Shown one piece after another: positions 1 through 12,376 of a DNA stretch of 64,000 nt. Under the pieces are notes generated by a model. That model had not been told where the DNA came from, searched no databases, and worked only from the letters and a program-made list of their open reading frames with translations. Position numbers and translations under genes: made by a program. Origin of the DNA: Agaricus subrufescens (lineage: Eukaryota > Basidiomycota > Agaricomycetes > Agaricales > Agaricaceae); assembly GCA_029945375.1 (NCBI GenBank), contig CM057068.1:1412233-1476232 (forward strand), in the 5' to 3' direction. Position 1 is the stretch's first letter. Each line of letters opens with the position of its first letter.

Positions 1-513
1 TTGCTGCACTAGTCTCGTACCTAGTCTCGAAGGATGCACAGTACGTCACTGGTAAGGATCAATGTAACTTATCTCGCGACCTCTCTGATACGAGTGCTCT
101 AGGCCAAACCGTCTGAGTTCTTTCCACATGTTCAGTGATCCGTTCTGATTCAAACTAAATCACAGGTTAACATCAATGGTGGTCGTTTTTTCGAATGATG
201 GCATAATGATTGATGAAGAACCTCGCTCGCAGTTTCGCTGGTCCCGGACGATTCGATCATTTTTCAACTGCCAATCAGATTCCTACTTTTGCACTTCTGC
301 ATAACTTTCCAGTACTGCACGCCCCTGAATGGTCCTATGGTTGTTTTTCCCTTGTGATTTCTATTTGTCGATGTGATGCTTTATCGTGAATCGGCATGAA
401 GCCTGCCCAATGAACTTAATTAGCCCTCCGGCGCTCTTTGAATATAAAGCATTCATACTCATGTCCATATTGACAGATAAATTCCCTGTATACGTATCTC
501 TCCGCCAAAACCA
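1..513. other. Upstream intergenic DNA
   Basis: No convincing coding sequence is visible on either strand. The last 100 bases are the likely promoter and 5' leader of the SDR gene that starts at 514. I see no clear RNA gene or repeat. Confidence 0.5.
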
Positions 514-1710
514 ATGTCGTGTGGCGTTGCCCTCGTAACAGGTGCCTCGGGCGGTATCGGCCGTGCAATTTCCCTAAGACTTGCTGCAGATGGTTATGAT
601 ATCGCGCTCAATGACCTTCCATTAGAGAAAGACAACCTGAGTTCTGTAGCAGAGGAGATTATTAAGTTGGGAAGGAAGGTCCTTGAGTGTACTGGTGACG
701 TCACGAATGAGGATCAAGTCGTTCAGATGATTGTAAAAGTCCAAGAGGAGCTCGGTGGACTAGACGTGGTACGTCCAAATCATTATCTCGATCCAACCAA
801 CGCCATGAAAAGGAAATTCCTAGATGGTCGCAAATGCAGGAATATGTGTCCCTAAGCCACTGCTCGAGAGTAGGTTAATTTGATGGAAAACAATGTAGTC
901 GATAGCTTTAACTAAGATTCACAGGTACTTCCGAAGAATGGGACCTAACCTTTAATGTTAATGCAAAAGGAGTTTATTTGTGCTATAAGCATGCAGCAAA
1001 ACAGATGATCAAACAAGGAAGAGGAGGAAGAATTATCGGTGCCTGCTCTCTTGCTGGAAAACGAGGTAGGTTTAACTTGACTGGAGATCTGCTCAATTCT
1101 GACTCGTGTTTTGTGATAGGGAGTTCCTTGTTATCCATTTACAGCGCGGCGAAATTCGCTGTCCGGTCTATCACTGAATCCGCGGGTGAGTATTTCTTCT
1201 CAAATCCAAACTGGGTATTGCGCTACCTCGAAGTATAAGCCATTGAATTGGAGAAGCATGACATTACTGTCAACGCCTACGCGCCAGGTTGGTGCCTATT
1301 TTCCTCTCTCCAGTGCTTTTGGGCCCTTACTGTATTGACGTTCCAGGGTTTGTGAAAACTCCTATGAGTAGGTCGTATTGACTCGCCAAAATTACTAAAG
1401 AAAAGGCTTAATTACACCACGAAGTGGACCAATTTGTACAGGATACCAAGAAATGGGGAGTTACCGAAGAGTTGTATCAGACCGCTGTTTCTACAGAAGA
1501 GGTAGCAGCCCTGGTATCATATCTAGCATCCAAAGATGCCAAGAACATCACAGGTTAGTCGCTGTGTACGTGTATCAGTTGTCTTATTGAGCATATACCC
1601 GGACTATCCAGGGCAAAGCGTAAGTCGCACAACCAATGAAAAACTTCCGAAGAGTTGATATCATACCTGCGCAGATCAACATCAACGCACGTAGTCACAT
1701 CTTCAATTAA
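514..1710 (+). CDS. Short-chain dehydrogenase/reductase (acetoin/butanediol dehydrogenase-like)
   Basis: This is a classical SDR that reduces or oxidises a carbonyl/alcohol with NAD(P)H in the cytosol. Nine exons (514-768, 824-869, 925-1065, 1120-1185, 1240-1287, 1347-1367, 1425-1553, 1612-1619, 1675-1710) join to 249 codons plus stop. Seen: the Rossmann motif TGASGGIG near residues 9-16, the NAG motif at the start of exon 2, a Ser in IIGACSLAG, and the catalytic YSAAK in exon 4. Length is normal for the family. The ending is slightly odd: instead of the usual GQSxxxxGG the last exon gives GQS followed by ININARSHIFN, so the extreme C-terminus may be altered or the last junction misplaced. 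Similarity to diacetyl/butanediol reductases is from memory of the family; the substrate is unknown. Confidence 0.88.
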
Positions 1711-1935
1711 ATATCAAATTGGGTGGCACGCGACTCGTTTAGTTTATCCCATGCATACTGTAACGTTTAGTAAACTCCAGTGACCCTACCGTAAGATCAA
1801 AATGTTGTAAACGTGACCGAAGAATCCAAGCCAGCTGACCACGAAGCGTCAATATTCTTCTTCCCACATATATAAACGGACACCCGACGGTTCACTCCTT
1901 GGTAACCCCTCTCTTCTGCCACCTAGGGTTTGAGA

Positions 1936-2364
1936 ATGGTGAACCAAGTTGAGATCAACGACGCTCTCTTCTGTGAGCATTTCAAAGAAGTGGTGTGTCT
2001 CTCTTGAAAAATCATGTGAAAAGCTTGGCTTTAATAAGCGACAGTGCCAGGATTGCAATTACGACGGGAGGGAAGACAATGATGCCTTTTACGGTGTTAG
2101 TATAACTGCCACTTTACATTAGCTATCTCACCATTTGTCCTAGTTCGATCCTACCGACCGCGAACCCATAGAAGACCCCAACGTCTCTCAAAACAAGGAA
2201 GGTAAATACCAGTGCAAAAAGCACGGCTCAACGAGTATGTCTGTGATGGTCTTTCGACGAACGATCACCTAACAATTGGTTGTCGATCAGCTTGTAGCCA
2301 ATGTTTTGGCTGGAAGAAACAAATCAACAGATTACGAGTTGCGGCAAAGAAAGCAGGAAAATAA
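1936..2364 (+). CDS. Small Cys/His-rich, probably zinc-binding protein (MYND-associated fungal type)
   Basis: Four exons (1936-1992, 2039-2095, 2144-2234, 2291-2364) join to 92 amino acids. Seen: an N-terminal CEH, then QCQDC, the stretch YDGREDNDAFYGFDPTDREP, QCKKHG, and CSQCFGWKKQ near a basic C-terminus. The regularly spaced Cys and His pairs suggest one or two bound zinc ions. I associate the DGRExNDAFxGFDPxDRE pattern with basidiomycete proteins annotated as MYND-zinc-finger related, but no full MYND finger is present, so the role is unknown. The first intron (1993-2038) has donor GTGTGT and acceptor AAG; it is needed because the unspliced frame hits a TGA. The gene converges on the - strand gene at 2486-2830 with about 120 bases between the stops. 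Confidence 0.7.
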
Positions 2365-2485
2365 CCACATAATTCGTACTCTCTCATCGATGTTACGAGT
2401 CACGATCAAAAATGAAATTCTAGTTATTGTGGTTGCTGACCACTCGTCGAAAGACGTTAAACACTCTGCGGAAGACTGCGTGACT

Positions 2486-2830
2486 TTAGGCTCGTGTAAC
2501 ACCTTCCGCACCCGACCGAAGCTCTGTCAAAAGGTCTTGTAATCGCGTTCTGAGCTTCTTGAGCATATCCTCGTCATCTGCGGAGGGGGGTGGCTGGAAG
2601 ATCTCATTTAGATCATACGATATTTTTTTGAAGTGAGGCAGACCACGAACAAGTTGATCGATGAGAAACTGGTTCTGGTGTAAGGGAATTTTCTGTAACA
2701 TGGAGGAAACATTTACTCACTTCTACTTCATCTATGGTCTTCAGATTGCCCCGGTCAGGGTCGAGTTCTCCTGTGTTCTGACTTTATCGGGTTACTCACG
2801 AGGATAATCGGGCCTCTGGTATACCGCCAT
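2486..2830 (-). CDS. Unrecognised 95-aa protein with two ultrashort introns
   Basis: Read on the - strand, exons 2800-2830, 2721-2770 and 2486-2692 join to 95 codons plus TAA. The product starts MAVYQRPDYPRELDP and continues with an amphipathic, helix-rich stretch (IPLHQNQFLIDQL, then DDEDMLKKLRTRLQDLLTEL). Composition and length resemble small coiled-coil subunits of multiprotein complexes (for example kinetochore or Mediator subunits), but I cannot name it. The two introns would be only 29 (2771-2799) and 28 (2693-2720) nt, both with GTGAGT donors and ACAG acceptors. Without them the frame closes. The alternative is that only the third exon is coding. Confidence 0.6.
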
Positions 2831-3039
2831 AATCAACATTTAGCGGATATTTGAGACCGCTAATTGACACACCTGTTCATTATAGGTCTTGAGATTCTAG
2901 AGTCAAGGATGTCAGAAGCCGAGTGTGGCTTGAGTAAGACCGAGCTAAACGGTGGCTGTGTCAAGCTTCCGATCGATCCGATCCAGTACAGATTATATTC
3001 TAACCCATATAGCACAAACACAAGGATAACAAAAGTACC

Positions 3040-5554
3040 TCAGCTTCGACCAGCGGCGTAGGCCGAGGCTGAGTGGTAGCTGCTACGTGATGCCATGGAT
3101 GGATGCCGCGAGACTCCTCCATAAAGCCCAGACCCTGACATCGGAGCCATATTGAAGCCTGGGCCACCATTAAACATCATCGGGTTAAACATAGGTTCTT
3201 CAGCACTTTCGCGCATCGCCCTACATTCCGCTAAAAGTTCGCGTAGCGTAGCTACTGGGTGTCTTTCTTCCACTTCCTCCCCATCGCTGTCATAATCTTC
3301 GTCATACTCATAATCATAACCGTCATCACTGTCATCATCGTCAACTAGCGTAGCGCTGGTAGAAATTGCCGGGGAGGCTCCTGGTAGGCCAACGAGGGTA
3401 CCCGCATCAGATGGTGTATAATTGAGAAATGAGGATGGGGGCCGGGATTGAGAGGTATAGTTAGAAGAAGGATTTCGTGATCTCGGTGCATGTCGTGCTG
3501 AAGAGCGGCGAGAACTAGTTCCTGATCTTGACGGCGCAGCAGGTTCATCGATATCCGGAGCTTCATCACTGATACCAAAGCTCACGCGTGGGCGCCTTCC
3601 ACCAGGTTGCCCAGGTTGCGAGCGATATCCAAAACTCATGTCTGGCTCTATCATTGTCGACGGTCTACTGGAGCTATTAGGTAAAGCGTTGCCAGTCCCA
3701 TTGCCCGTCATGGTTTGATAGATCGTCCCATAGTTTAATTCGCCAGAATACATGGATGCCCCAGGTGTTATGCCCATCATCGAGGTATACGGCATAGCTT
3801 CCCGTGTTTGTTCCATCACGCGGCACTCGTCAAGTAGTCGACGTAGCTCTGTTGCGTGTTTTTTCCCGGGGTCCAACTCATTCTCTACTTCAACTTCATC
3901 ATCTTCGTCGTCATTTTTTGTGAAAGTCTCCTCAGCAGATTGATAGGCAGCATCATCATCTGTATCCGAGCCTGAATCCGAGTCAAAATCGTCCGGACCC
4001 GCCTCCCATTCCTCCTCTTCACTCTCTTCCTCATCACCATAGCCAAAACCACCATCGACCTGAGGTAGGGTGCCAAGGGGAGCACCGGTACAATCTTCCA
4101 GTCTAATTCCTGCTCGGCTGAGTGTGTTCCACCATCTATCGTATCGCCGCGCGCCATCTTCTGATGGACCGTCAGCCTGCTCCAGGTCCCTTAGCACGAC
4201 TGGGCTCAAAACTCGAACACATTCCAATTTAGGAAAGTTGAGTTTATTAAAAGCGGCGACGTTCATATCGTTGGATTTTTGGATAATCTGTGCTGTGATA
4301 GGTGCACCTTGGGCATGAGCAGCACCATGGCCTACACCAAAAGCGTAATATAGACCGTGTAGACCGATAGTCGTAATATTGAAATGAGGGACGCGCACAA
4401 GCTCGGATGCTATACCGTCATTTGGCATGATTCGCCAATCTGGGTTGAAAGCAAAAGTGTTGAGATTAGGGCAGGCGTCAAGGATCTTGGATACATCGAG
4501 CATGGGGATGCATTTGATGTCAAGGAAACGAAGTGTAGCTCCGTGCTGTTGAACAAAAGAGAGTATGTTGGGAAGTTCTTCGCGTCTGTTACCGTAGTCG
4601 AACGAGACACTTCGCAGTGCCCGAAGTGACCAGCCGGTAGCTTGTTCTAATAGCTCTTGAAAGTTTCCTTTGAGAGATAGCTGCTGAAGATAGCGGAGGT
4701 TGAGTTGCACACCGGACGCCATGCCGAGCCGGACCGAACCAAAATCGGACCTGGCGTCGTCGTCTGAATCGTCCAGGAGAGGGGTGAAGTGGATGTGGGC
4801 AGCAACAATGTACGGCAACGAGTCTAGCGCCCATATAACTTTGGCTAAAGTGTCAGAGTCACTAGGAATTTGCCAATGGATAGTTCGCAGAGACCTGGCG
4901 GCATTATGGGCGAGAGCATCCGCGACAGGGCCAAATGTGCTCCCCATGGGCCAGTCTACGGCGAATATTTCGAGGTTCGGACTGTGCTTCATGACTAGCA
5001 AAAGCGCTTTTTGTAGGTCAAGCATAGTGATACCTCCGTGGTAATCACGATTCGCTAAGTGAATACGGCGAGTCCACCAGCCGAGGGAGGATGATATTGT
5101 TGTAGAGACAGAGGAGCGAGATTCCAGGACACGACATAGGGCAAGGAGCTTTGACGGATGGTCAAAGAAGAGGTAGCGGAATAGGCTTTCCAGGCCGATA
5201 TTCCTCCATTTGTGGCAGGTTGATACTATAGCCTGCGGATATTACGACTTGAAAAATTGTTTTATCTGTACACTCGGCAACGGAACTTACCTTTTTAGTA
5301 AAATAGCTGCGCTTTTGAATGTAATTCAGAGCATCGTGAGGCGAGCGTAACTGCCAGCTTCCGCTCAAGGTTTTCCACCAGGCATGAAAGGAGAATGAAG
5401 TTTCAAGGCCGTATTGAAAGATCAGGTCATCGTCGGCGGCGAGATTGAATATTGGGATCCAGATTTCTGCAGGTAAATCCAGAGGGATCCTCCATAAACG
5501 CTGAGTGAATCGACCTGCTGCGGCCGGGCTGGGATAGACTTACTTTTTGGCCAT
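3040..5554 (-). CDS. F-box / LRR-like protein with acidic, low-complexity C-terminal half
   Basis: Three exons (5544-5554, 5291-5489, 3040-5232) give 800 amino acids. The start is an 11-nt exon encoding MAK plus part of a Lys; joining it across a 54-nt intron yields MAKKIPLDLPAEIWIPIF, a typical agaricomycete F-box beginning, which decides the start. Residues about 60-350 look like degenerate leucine-rich repeats (LRTIHWQ, LRYLQQLSLKGN, LRFLDIKC, PKLECVRVL). The rest is rich in Asp, Glu and Ser and contains two related segments, LRRLLDECRVM and LRELLAECRAM, about 200 residues apart, an internal duplication. The family role is substrate recognition in SCF ubiquitin ligases; the target is unknown. 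It is transcribed away from P450 gene 1, sharing the 5.55-6.38 kb intergenic region. Confidence 0.82.
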
Positions 5555-6382
5555 GTATGGGGAGCTGGTTGGTTGAGCTGGGGCTGTCCAAATTAGTCCA
5601 ACATCGAAACCGCGTCTAGCTCCCACGTGCTGGTCACGGGAACGGCGTGTTTCTTCTCACGGGCACTAATATGTTCCGCCGATTCTCACGCTGCGGCGCA
5701 GGGGGCCACGATCAGACGATCGCAGCTATACGGATCACCAGCTACCGGCATATGCTGCCGCCGGTGAATTTTGACGCGGCACACTGGCACTACACGCTGG
5801 CCATACTATTCAGAAAGATATCTGAACCCTGCTGCAGCCTGCAGGCCAGGGCCAGTAGGTTTTTATGTCATTGTTAAATTCGATTGACTCCAAATGGATC
5901 AGGTATCCATCCGATGATACGCCACTGTCAAAATCTGATCAATTTGGCCTGTGCTCAGCCTGCGCCAATGATTCTAGTGACAGGTGGCTCACTCGCTCCC
6001 GAATTAAGTCCGAACTCTAATTTTTGATTCAACAGTTATTGCGTCGATTGAGAAACAGACCGTGTTATCTCAGTGTTATCTCAGTTCGTTTGTCAAAAAG
6101 AGCAAAATAAAATGAAAAGGCAGCAAAACTGATTTGGCGCATGTAAGTTGGAGTGCTGAAGTATCACAAACAACCATGCTCTCACATAACCGGGGTACAG
6201 TATTCAAAATGCTATGAGAAAAAATGCAGACACACCAAGATAAATAAGGTCAAAGTACCGGAGGGTAAAAATGGCGGATCTCGCTTAGATCTCAGAAAAA
6301 GTCTGCTAGAATACAGATGCATGGTACTGAGCCAAGATAAAAGACGGCGCATGTTTTCCAAAAATTTTGGGACTTCCGCATC
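5555..6382. other. Divergent intergenic region (F-box gene / P450 gene 1)
   Basis: It carries the promoters of two divergent genes. A short direct repeat of GTGTTATCTCA lies near 6061-6085. ORFs overlapping it are not supported by codon or motif evidence. Confidence 0.5.
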
Positions 6383-8463
6383 ATGCCAAACTTCACTTTC
6401 ATGGACGCCCTGGCCACTTTGGTGGCCTCTGCAATGGTATTTGCCATCTACAGTGTCAATCGAAAACCTTCCCCCTACCCCCTACCCCCCGGGCCTCCCA
6501 AACGATTTCTCATTGGGAATCTCCTCGACCTTCCCACTAGCTTTGAGTGGGTGACATACACAAAATGGGCAAAACAATACGGTAAGATCCCACTATTGCA
6601 TTTACAATAACCTTGTTACTAATCACTGAGAAAGACTCGGATATTATCTATGTTAATGGTGCCGGGATAGATTTTGTGATTTTGAATACTCTCAAGCTAG
6701 CTCAGGACTTGTTGGAAAAACGCTCATCCAATTACTCCAACCGGTAAGCATCCATGTTTTACGACGGTGATAGGGACTAACAGTCCCTCTAAGCCCCGCA
6801 TTTGTGATGACCGACTTGATGGGTTGGAACTACCTATTCAGTAGCATGCCCTATGGAAGCGCCTGGCGCGAGCGCCGAAAATTATTCCAAAAGCACTTCC
6901 ATCCTCTGCAGCCAGAAAACTACCGACCGATTGCGAAAAATTACGTGAGGAAGCTCCTGCCAGAGCTGTTACAAAACGGCGAGAATTTCATGTCTCTTTT
7001 CAGGCAGTATGTCCTTTCCATTTTTGTATCAGAGCGGCGCCATTTATTATTCTATCTCAGCTTCGTCGGCGCAACTACGCTAGAGTTGGCTTACGGCCTA
7101 AACACTAAGCTAGTTGATGACCCTTTTGTTCATCTTTCCGTTGAGTCACTGCAACATCTTACTGAAGCTACAATTCCTGGCGCTTTTCTGGTTGACCTTA
7201 TTCCGGCGCTGCGGTATGTTCCGGAATGGGTTCCCGGGGCCGGTTTTCAACGTAAAGCGAGAGAGTGGAAGAAATCGACCGAGCTCTTTAGGAACATGCC
7301 ATACGAAGCAGCGAAGCAGGCCTTGGTACGTATTGTCTTTAAGCACAATTTTGGGTGTGATCATTGATATATGAAAAGTCCGAGGGAAAAGGACATCCCT
7401 CGTTCACGTCTAAATGTCTTGATCAAATCTCTGACGAAAAAAACTCAGATATCGACGAAGATATGGTTAGAGACACCGCATCTATGTTTTTTGCAGGTAT
7501 GATTTCTCTATCTCGTTTGGCAAGTTGCCTGTCTGATCTCGTTGAATATGACTGGTGCAGGTGGCAGTGATACAGTCTCCGCGGCGCTGTATATAATTAT
7601 TCTGGCCTTACTGTGTCATCCGGATAAGCAAGCCAAAATTCACGAGGAGTTGGATCGAGTGGTTGGAGAGGATCGCCTACCAGACTATGATGATCAGCCA
7701 AATATGCCTTATCTCAACGCTGCTATTATGGAGGCCCTTAGGTAAGGCTGAACTACTACCCTGACTGTGACCAACTCACTGAATTTTGTTAGGTGGAAAC
7801 CCATTACACCTATTAGTAAGAATAAGCTAACCATCCGTATACACCGAAACTAACCTATTCTTGACTAAAGGTGTTCCTCATAGCTCAGAGGACGACGATG
7901 TATACAACGGCTACTTTATCCCGAAAGGATCAATCATGGTAGTCAATCTTTGGTGCGGAAATATCATTCTTGATTGAAGCCGACTCTTGACATCTGGCGC
8001 CACAAACAGGAAAATCATGCATGATGAAGAAGAATACCCGGAACCGAATACTTACCTGCCGGAACGACATCTAGATGAGAATGGCAATCTTGGGAACACA
8101 GTTCGAGATCCGTTGTCAATAGCCTTTGGTTTTGGACGTAGGTAAAGCATCGCCCCCTCACAAGTCCGTACTTGAACTCATTGGATCATATTAGAATATG
8201 CCCAGGCGAACACATGGCTAGGTCGACACTATTCTTGACTATTGCTTCAATTTTATCAGTCTTCCGACTTGACAAGCCGGTCAGGGATGGAGTGATGATC
8301 GAACCTACGATGGAATTCCGCTCCGCACTTGTCCTGTAAGTTGATCCCCGTCTTTATCGTGAGCTTGCCATCTCATTATTTTAGCCATACCGACCCGTAT
8401 GAATGTGACTTGAAACCAAGGTCCCCCGCAGCTGTAAAGCTGATAACCTCCTTGATGGATTGA
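6383..8463 (+). CDS. Cytochrome P450 monooxygenase 1
   Basis: Eleven exons (6383-6581, 6635-6743, 6794-7006, 7061-7325, 7379-7496, 7561-7741, 7793-7815, 7871-7952, 8010-8141, 8195-8335, 8385-8463) join to 513 amino acids, a full-length microsomal P450. Seen: an N-terminal hydrophobic anchor (MDALATLVASAMVFAIYSV), the proline-rich hinge PLPPGPPK, the I-helix AGGSDT, the K-helix EALR, PERH in the meander region, and the heme loop FGFGRRICPG with the Cys ligand. It is anchored in the ER and oxidises an unknown substrate with NADPH-P450 reductase. It is a paralogue of the P450 at 15035-17059, with nearly the same intron positions; the second gene lacks the intron at 7742-7792. The style (O-methylsterigmatocystin oxidoreductase-like) is common in basidiomycete secondary-metabolite loci. 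Confidence 0.93.
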
Positions 8464-9532
8464 GCCCAGATTAAGTCCCACGAAATGCAGATTTGTTATG
8501 ATCAGCCTCAGGCTGTCCCCACGATTTTTGTCACGATTTTGTTATGATTTTGTCCATTCCTGTTATCAATGTTGACGCATAATGTTATACCAGTAGTGTC
8601 ATGTCATAGTGTCCTGAAAGTGCCCTATTGTTGTTGTTGTCACTATTCCTGTATACATAACTCCACGTCGGGAATCCGGATTTCCGCTGGTGATGACCAT
8701 TTATGAATAGTCTGTGAAATAGAGTAACAGGGTCAAAGATTAGCTTACTAGATCAGTACTAGGCCGTTGCTGCAAGTTCCGGTATGGACGGAATCTAGGC
8801 TCCTGTCCAGACTCAATCATCGTTGCTGGGAAGTGCCGATACAAACGTATTCAGGGTTTGCCAAGAATCCCACCTTCATTTCTCAGTTGCTCGAATTGTC
8901 CCTCGTTACTCATATTCTGTCACCCGCAGGTTGAGTCGGATGAATGGATACAAAATTGATGATTACGGCTCGATGTCTGTGTTGTTCTTGAATGAATGGT
9001 TTGAGCGGATCGAATGAAACTCGCCTTTCTATTCTGGAGAACTGTGGACTTTTGGAAGCTTGGAGTAACTGTGATTGATCGCCCTAATTCGGCATTCGCC
9101 TGCGCACAACGCTTCTTTGGAGAAATTTAGGAGCAGCCGTGGAGCAGGCCTTTATCTAACTGGTGATTGAATAGTCACCTTACCAAGTGTCGAAGGTAAG
9201 ACCGGCAATCGAACTATCGACCGCAGTTTGTGAGATTACTTCTTGATAAACAAAAGCAAATTAAGCAGTGTACCCCTCAATACGAGGCCTATCAGAAGTC
9301 TATAACGTTTTACTATTACGACCATACTGTGTGCCTGATTCATCCACCTCAACACCATGTCTGAGCAGGTTCCTGGCAACGTCTCTATCATATTGGATCA
9401 GAATGCCGTCTGTTCTCACTCATTCTAAATCTACTCCAATCCGCAGCTTTTATTGTGACTCATCCTCGAGATATAAAAGCACATAGGGTTTTGGGCAAAC
9501 GACGTATCTTCAAGCACACATACTGCACTCAG
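8464..9532. other. Intergenic region
   Basis: About 1.07 kb between P450 gene 1 and the PLP enzyme gene. No supported gene or repeat is visible. Short ORFs here have no motifs. Confidence 0.5.
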
Positions 9533-11391
9533 ATGGCGAAGAATATCTTAAGCGGAACCGACCTTGTCCATGGGGATCATGAGGTCAACTATTACAAGGG
9601 CGCAGGTGGTGCCATCGCACCGCCCATCTGTGTCTCAACCAGTGAGTCTTTTAAGTGCCTTTCATCTGATTCTAGTAGTACAGCCCAAGGCATACTCATT
9701 ATGATCATGTACAGATTTCAGGAATCCCGACCCAGAGGAGAATTTCGTTCATTACACCGAAATGGACACCCGAAACCCCGAGAGACACATATACGCACGT
9801 TACACTCAAGACGTATCTACTAGGGTGGAACATACCTTGAGCAAGATAATGGTGAGTTTTCGGCATCACTGATGAAACACCGTATTTCATGATAAATTCC
9901 TAGAATGGTTATGCTATAACATATACTTCGGGTGTGAGCGCAGCATTCGCTGTAAATAGTTCGTTCAATTACCATGATCATTATCTCATTGTGATCAAAA
10001 GGCGTTCCTTCACTACCAACCTAAGCGTATTGCTGCTAGAGAAATCTACTTTGGATGTCTGGCTGGAATTGAGATTTATCGAAAGGCGCGACCGGAGGTA
10101 GAAGTCATCGACTTGGATGCTGATTTCAGACCGGGGGACCTCTGCTGGATCGAGACCCCTGTTAATCCTGAGGGAGAGTCTAGGTATGCTTCAGTATTAT
10201 CTATATGCAAGACATCGTAACGTTCTTAAATCAGAGATATTCAATACTATGCCGACAAAGTTAGTTGTCGCGAAAACCAATTATATACCAGCCGAGCCTA
10301 CTGACTGCTTGTCTCCGGATGTAGGTTCATAAAGCTAGAGGAAAAATAATTGTAGACTCAACGTTCGGTCCTCCCCCTCTTCAAGATCCGTTGAAACATG
10401 GGGCTGATTGGTACGTTTCAACCTAACAAACCCACGAGACATATCATCATGACCTTGAAATATTCCAGTGTCATGCACTCTGGTACGCAGATGCTTTTTG
10501 CGTAAGCACCGAATACTTACAATGACGAAGGTTCGAAGTACCTCGGCGGACATTCTGATTTACTTTGCGGAGTTCTAGTCGTGAAGACATTGGAAGAATG
10601 GAACGAAGTACGTCGTACTCGTCTCGCAATCCAGTTGCTGTTGATTCCAAAGCCCAGCTACACCACACGCGTACATACACAGGAAGTACCATGGGTTCGC
10701 TAGAGTCATGGTTGCTTTTGCGTTCCCTCAAGACTTTGCATCTACGCATTCCTCGTCAATCAGAAACCGCTACAGCTCTCGTACAATGGCTACAAACCAT
10801 TTCAAAGACACCTCGAGGTCAAGTTATCGATGGTATTCCTGGAGGTGTTTTAACGAAGGTCTGGCATTCGTCCCTCCAAGAACCCGATGCTCGCGGTTTC
10901 CATCCCAAGAATCAAATGACTGGTGGATTTAATGCGACGTTCTCTATTGAGGTTGGTTGCTATTTATTCGCGATCATTAAGGCATATTTATTCTCTCATG
11001 CAGGTTGCAAACCCTAAACTCGCTTCTAGACTGCCGCATGAACTAGAAATTTTTACGGTTAGCGAATACTGGCATTCCATCTATCTACTGATCTAATAAT
11101 CACGCAGCCAGCGACAAGCCTCGGCGCTGTTGAATCGCTAGCAGAGTACAGAGCAGATGTTGATCCAAAAGTCAACCCTAGTCTCGTCAGGTTTAGCATT
11201 GGGGTTGAGGAATTAGAGGTTGGTGCAGTTATTAATCATTGCCGGCTATGACGTATTTAGAATGATAATTCTAGGACCTGAAAGCAGATCTGCGTCAAGC
11301 TTTGCAGAAGTTGGGCAAAGTAAGTCATGATAATTTTTACTCTGTCATATGAAACGAATCGAGTTCCTGTCAGACCGAAGCTGAATCGTAA
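9533..11391 (+). CDS. Cys/Met-metabolism PLP-dependent enzyme (cystathionine lyase/synthase-like)
   Basis: Thirteen exons (9533-9641, 9715-9851, 9904-9951, 10002-10183, 10235-10259, 10325-10410, 10469-10482, 10531-10607, 10658-10951, 11004-11057, 11108-11218, 11275-11319, 11374-11391) join to 399 amino acids. Seen: VHGDHEVN, the phosphate-site stretch ITYTSGVSAAFA, WIETPVNPEG, VDSTFGPPPLQDPLKHGAD, the PLP lysine in HSGSKYLGGHSD, MGSLESWLLLRSLKTLHLR and VRFSIGVEELEDL. These define the trans-sulfuration family (cystathionine beta/gamma-lyase, gamma-synthase, methionine gamma-lyase); the exact reaction cannot be told. Exons of 25 and 14 nt are required to keep the frame. An upstream in-frame start at 9455 exists, but the added residues look like leader. 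Its position between two paralogous P450s suggests it may supply or cleave a sulfur or amino-acid moiety in a specialised pathway (inference). Confidence 0.92.
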
Positions 11392-12376
11392 ATCTCCCTT
11401 AACATACGCCAAAGTGAATTATCGCCTAAGCGAGCCTTCCTGAGTTGAAATTCATCAAATATCGCCATTAGGAATCGAAGCTGCTAGCCGGAGAGTCACA
11501 GAGTTCCAATTAATCAATATATGTACCTTCGTTTATTCCCTGTAGAGTTATCTACAGTCCCAAATCACATGTACTTCGCCACATTTTTTGGGCTAGGGGT
11601 CTGAAACGAACATTGATCGTCGAGTCGACATGGGATGCATTTTACGAACCGAATCTCTCAAAATTCAAGGGTGAGAGGGTAGATCAAGAGAAATTTTCAA
11701 GCTACTTTGGGAACACAGAGCAAATTTCCGGTACCCGGCACTGGCAAGAGACCACGTTCCCCCATTCACATGCTCTCCTTTGATAGAAGACTCATCTTCA
11801 ACGCATGAATCGCGCTGGTAAGTCGGAGAAATCTTTTCTAGATTAGGTTAGAAGTATCGCTTCGTCGTTCACAGACGGGACGACTGTCACCAAAAATAAC
11901 GTAGGCATCGGGAAGACTATTTCTGGACTTCGTGACTCATGGGCACATCTACATATTGTGTTCCTTTTGTAGTGCAATGTTAAGAAATTTGACTTAACCG
12001 AGTATCAAAAGCGATTTATTTAGTATTAATTTTACCATTTCAGGACAGAGGTTTTCCTCGAAAGAAATCAGGGGTGTATTGGTCGACGGTGGTATCCAGA
12101 ACATTTCGTGTGGCGAAATTTTCCTATCTTACGACAATGGCCTCCCCATTTGGTCAGATAGAGCCAATGTCTTGTTCATACTTGCTGAGATACGTACAGC
12201 GAGGGATTTTTTAAATGAAAGACCAGGGTCAAATACAAGATTCAAAGGACCATTTGGGGGAGGGAACTCATCGGTCGGTCACACACGGCGGCGCTCTATT
12301 TCAGAAGTGAAGACTATAAAACAGGCTAAAGCAATGTGTAAACATATCCTCAAAGCTAACGAAGCTTTACAAAGCC
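11392..12376. other. Intergenic region
   Basis: About 1 kb. An open frame at 12079-12564 overlaps the start of the next gene in another frame and carries no family motif. I see no RNA gene or repeat. Confidence 0.5.

Noticed and set aside
2276..2542. 88-codon + strand ORF
   Set aside because: It is in a different frame from the last exon of the 92-aa Cys/His-rich gene, whose spliced model explains the region better.
6153..6554. 133-codon ORF upstream of P450 gene 1
   Set aside because: The second half is the P450 N-terminus in the wrong frame.
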